DNA of 64,000 nt. Source: Ketogulonicigenium vulgare WSH-001 (lineage in GTDB: Bacteria > Pseudomonadota > Alphaproteobacteria > Rhodobacterales > Rhodobacteraceae). The translations under genes and the position numbers were made by a program. How positions within the stretch are numbered: position 1 is the first letter of the stretch; each line of letters begins with the position of its first letter. Positions 62,243 to 64,000 of this stretch are shown in pieces. Where the stretch lies: assembly GCF_000223375.1 (NCBI RefSeq), contig NC_017384.1, forward strand, positions 1,306,097 through 1,370,096, written 5' to 3'. Below the pieces are notes generated by a model. It worked only from the letters and a program-made list of their open reading frames with translations, searched no databases and was not told the origin of the DNA.

Positions 62243-63868
62243 TCAATGCGTATCAAAGACCTGCTGGAAGGGTTTCAGCGCGGCCATCACCGCTGCAACC
62301 TCGGCCGGGGTGGGCGCTTTGGGGTTGGCAGCTTTGGGCAACATACCGAATTTCAAGATACACGCCATAAGAAGAATGCGCGCCTTGACCGCCGTCAGGT
62401 TCGATCCCGCGATGAACGGCCCACCCGCCAGCGCAAAGCCTTCGGTATTACCGCGCCCGACATTCACCACCGGAAAGCCGCTAAATGCCGCGCGGCGCAG
62501 AATCGCGTTACGGGCGCTGGATGCAGGCTTGCCATAGGGGTTCAGCCCCTCGGACACCAGACCGCACAGAGGCGCAAAGCCGGGCAGTTTCTCGATCAGG
62601 GCAATGACATCGACCTCTTGATCGGGGTCACTATCGAACCCTTCCTCGGAATAGCTGCTGTCCTTGGTGATCGCGACCTTTGGAATCGCATCCGGCAGCA
62701 GCCAACCCTCCGCATCCTTGATCTGCACGGGGCCGGCATGGCCTGGCACATGCGTTGGCAATTGCGACAGGCGCAGATCAGACTTCCACGTGTGTTTCAT
62801 CGCAGGGATATAGCGCAGTACGGAACCTGCAACGCCGCCCGCCCCGCCAAGGATGCCGCCGTGACCACCCGCCGCATCATAGCCGCCGGGGCGGGCATCG
62901 ACCTTGACCACCTCGCGCGCCGCATAGACGCGCTGATCCTGCGCCATGACAGCGCCCAGCATATTGCGGCCCTGCTCGTCCGCCCAGACGCCCGAAGTCA
63001 GCCATTCGACACTATCCGCGACATTCTTTGGCCCGTCATTGCTGATCTGGCCCGTATAGCGCTGCGAGGCATTGGCGCAGATCGGCTTCACGGTGTCGAT
63101 CAACAGCGAGAACCAATAGCTGGTCTCCTCGATCCGGGGCGAGCCTTGGGTCCAGATCATCGCATCGACATCCGCGCTATCCATGATCCGTTGCACATCA
63201 TTCGTGGCGGTGGCAAGCGAACTGCGCGGCGGCGAGAAATTCAGATGCGCGGGGCGGTAGGGAAAGAAATCCTTGCCAGAAACCTCGCCCTGTTTGGTGT
63301 AACCAGCCGAGGGCAGCACGCGGAAATAGCTGATTTCGGCATGGTTCGAGACATTGTTGCCAATGCCGGTGGAATCGACGCCCAGCCGGTCGATCTCCTC
63401 GATCAGGCGCTGGCCATCGGGAAAGAACGGCTGGCGGGATTTCTCGCGCGGGGCGAAGGGCGAGGTGCCATCGCTGTCCCAGGCCGAGCCATCCGCCTGC
63501 AGACCCATATAGGGCAACGGGTAAAGCCCGTCGGCGGGATCAAGCGTCACGCGGTAGACAGGTTTGGTATGGGCCCCATCGGCCACGGGCGCGAAATGAC
63601 CAGCCTCGTCCAGATAGCCGTCGGGCGGCGCGTACAGATCGGCGGCGTCCTCCTCCATAGGATGGGCGGAATAGGCGGCGATAAAGACCTCGACCGGTGC
63701 GGCAAGACGCTGCGCGCGTAAGGGGTCAAAGCGCGAGGGCGCGCCCGCGTCATCCGTCAGCAGCGGCAGGCCCGCCTTGGCGCGCGCCTTGTTCGATGTG
63801 ACCAGCGGGGGCGCATTGGTGATCGTAGCATTCGGGCCTGCCACATGGGCGATACGCATCTTTTGCAT
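62243..63868 (-). CDS. Asparaginase-fold protein with altered catalytic residues
   Basis: A 541-residue protein, much longer than bacterial asparaginases (about 330). The asparaginase layout is still visible: VAGPNATITN at 9-18 in the place of the TGGTI loop, VDAMIWTQGSPRIEETSYWF at about 234-253 in the place of HGTDT-MEETAYF, VYAAREVVKV (K322) in the place of the S-ARDVTK lysine, and a C-terminal segment GPFIAGSNLTAVKARILLM. The TD pair of the HGTDT motif has become SP, so normal asparaginase chemistry is unlikely. An extra 160-residue insert precedes the core. Start could be ATG 63868 or ATG 63859. It is cotranscribed with the monooxygenase gene at the right edge (gap 9 nt) and the MFS gene. 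Confidence 0.75.
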   Translation of the reverse strand: MQKMRIAHVAGPNATITNAPPLVTSNKARAKAGLPLLTDDAGAPSRFDPLRAQRLAAPVEVFIAAYSAHPMEEDAADLYAPPDGYLDEAGHFAPVADGAHTKPVYRVTLDPADGLYPLPYMGLQADGSAWDSDGTSPFAPREKSRQPFFPDGQRLIEEIDRLGVDSTGIGNNVSNHAEISYFRVLPSAGYTKQGEVSGKDFFPYRPAHLNFSPPRSSLATATNDVQRIMDSADVDAMIWTQGSPRIEETSYWFSLLIDTVKPICANASQRYTGQISNDGPKNVADSVEWLTSGVWADEQGRNMLGAVMAQDQRVYAAREVVKVDARPGGYDAAGGHGGILGGAGGVAGSVLRYIPAMKHTWKSDLRLSQLPTHVPGHAGPVQIKDAEGWLLPDAIPKVAITKDSSYSEEGFDSDPDQEVDVIALIEKLPGFAPLCGLVSEGLNPYGKPASSARNAILRRAAFSGFPVVNVGRGNTEGFALAGGPFIAGSNLTAVKARILLMACILKFGMLPKAANPKAPTPAEVAAVMAALKPFQQVFDTH

Positions 63869-63877
63869 GGCGTGATC

Positions 63878-64000
63878 CTATTCGTCGTCGCTGAGGTTTT
63901 CGCGCAGGGTTTTGCCGCGATACGCGGTCCGATACCGCCCCCGACGCTGCAATTCGGGCACAAGAAAGTCGATGACATTCAGCAGATCGCGCGGCACGCC
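63878..64000 (-). CDS. NtaA/SnaA-type flavin monooxygenase, C-terminal end (cut by the window edge)
   Basis: The last 40 residues and the stop of a leftward gene: it ends VIDFLVPELQRRGRYRTAY, then RGKTLRENLSDDE. The pattern VPELQRRG-x-x-R-T-x-Y-x-G-x-TLRE is the C-terminal signature of the nitrilotriacetate/pristinamycin-type LLM monooxygenases. The gene continues past base 64000. Its position ahead of the asparaginase-fold and MFS genes makes it the first visible enzyme of that operon. Confidence 0.8.
   Translation of the reverse strand, partial: GVPRDLLNVIDFLVPELQRRGRYRTAYRGKTLRENLSDDE

Noticed and set aside
61394-63721. A 775-codon plus-strand frame opposite the MFS and asparaginase-fold genes
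   Set aside because: It has a composition dominated by Arg/His/Gln, no domain, and lies antisense to genes with recognisable family motifs.

Overview
The window looks like a chromosomal segment of a Rhodobacterales alphaproteobacterium (Paracoccaceae/Roseobacter type). It is GC-rich and dense, with many 1-4 nt start/stop overlaps. The che cluster pairs a STAS protein with CheY, CheA, CheW and CheR, and TRAP, TTT and ABC uptake systems are abundant, as is usual in this order. Genus cannot be fixed from the sequence alone. I see no rRNA, tRNA, CRISPR array, IS element or phage gene.

Layout. (1) 1-14850 is conserved housekeeping: 5' part of ileS, ycjX-ycjF, truA, tamA-tamB, a frameshifted dprA, and topA with a strong terminator. 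(2) 14847-22626 is one chemotaxis locus: cheB-cheD-mcp leftward and STAS-cheY-cheA-cheW-cheR-cheY2-small helical protein rightward. (3) 22627-25806 holds glmS and pepT. (4) 25820-41082 is a divergent catabolic locus. Leftward it encodes a GST-kappa/HCCA-isomerase-like protein, a dipeptide-type ABC importer without its binding protein, and a PatB/MalY C-S lyase. Rightward it encodes HyuA, two tandem HyuB paralogues, the missing Tat-exported binding protein and an M24 peptidase; a LysR gene follows. (5) 41225-48929 is a leftward operon: GntR, cupin, NIPSNAP, CRYL1-like dehydrogenase, TRAP transporter, alpha/beta hydrolase, SDR and aspartate-dehydrogenase-like protein; its substrate is unknown. 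(6) 49041-55204 is leftward tctC-tctB-tctA-prpD-gntR-prpB, a tricarboxylate importer joined to methylcitrate-cycle enzymes but without prpC. (7) 55400-64000 holds a GntR gene and a rightward RutF-like reductase, NMT1-type ABC importer, RutA-like flavin monooxygenase and a small protein. Leftward genes are an MFS carrier, an unusual asparaginase-fold protein and the C-terminus of an NtaA/SnaA-type monooxygenase cut by the window edge.

The first 25 kb is core genome; from about 25.8 kb onward it is a chain of substrate-uptake and degradation modules, each with its own regulator. The most promising leads are the hydantoinase/peptide-import/C-S-lyase divergon, the RutA/RutF plus asparaginase-fold region, the small DxxxQ protein ending the che operon, the prpB-prpD-tctABC module lacking prpC, and the broken dprA. 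Functions are assigned by recognising family motifs by eye; no database search was run.
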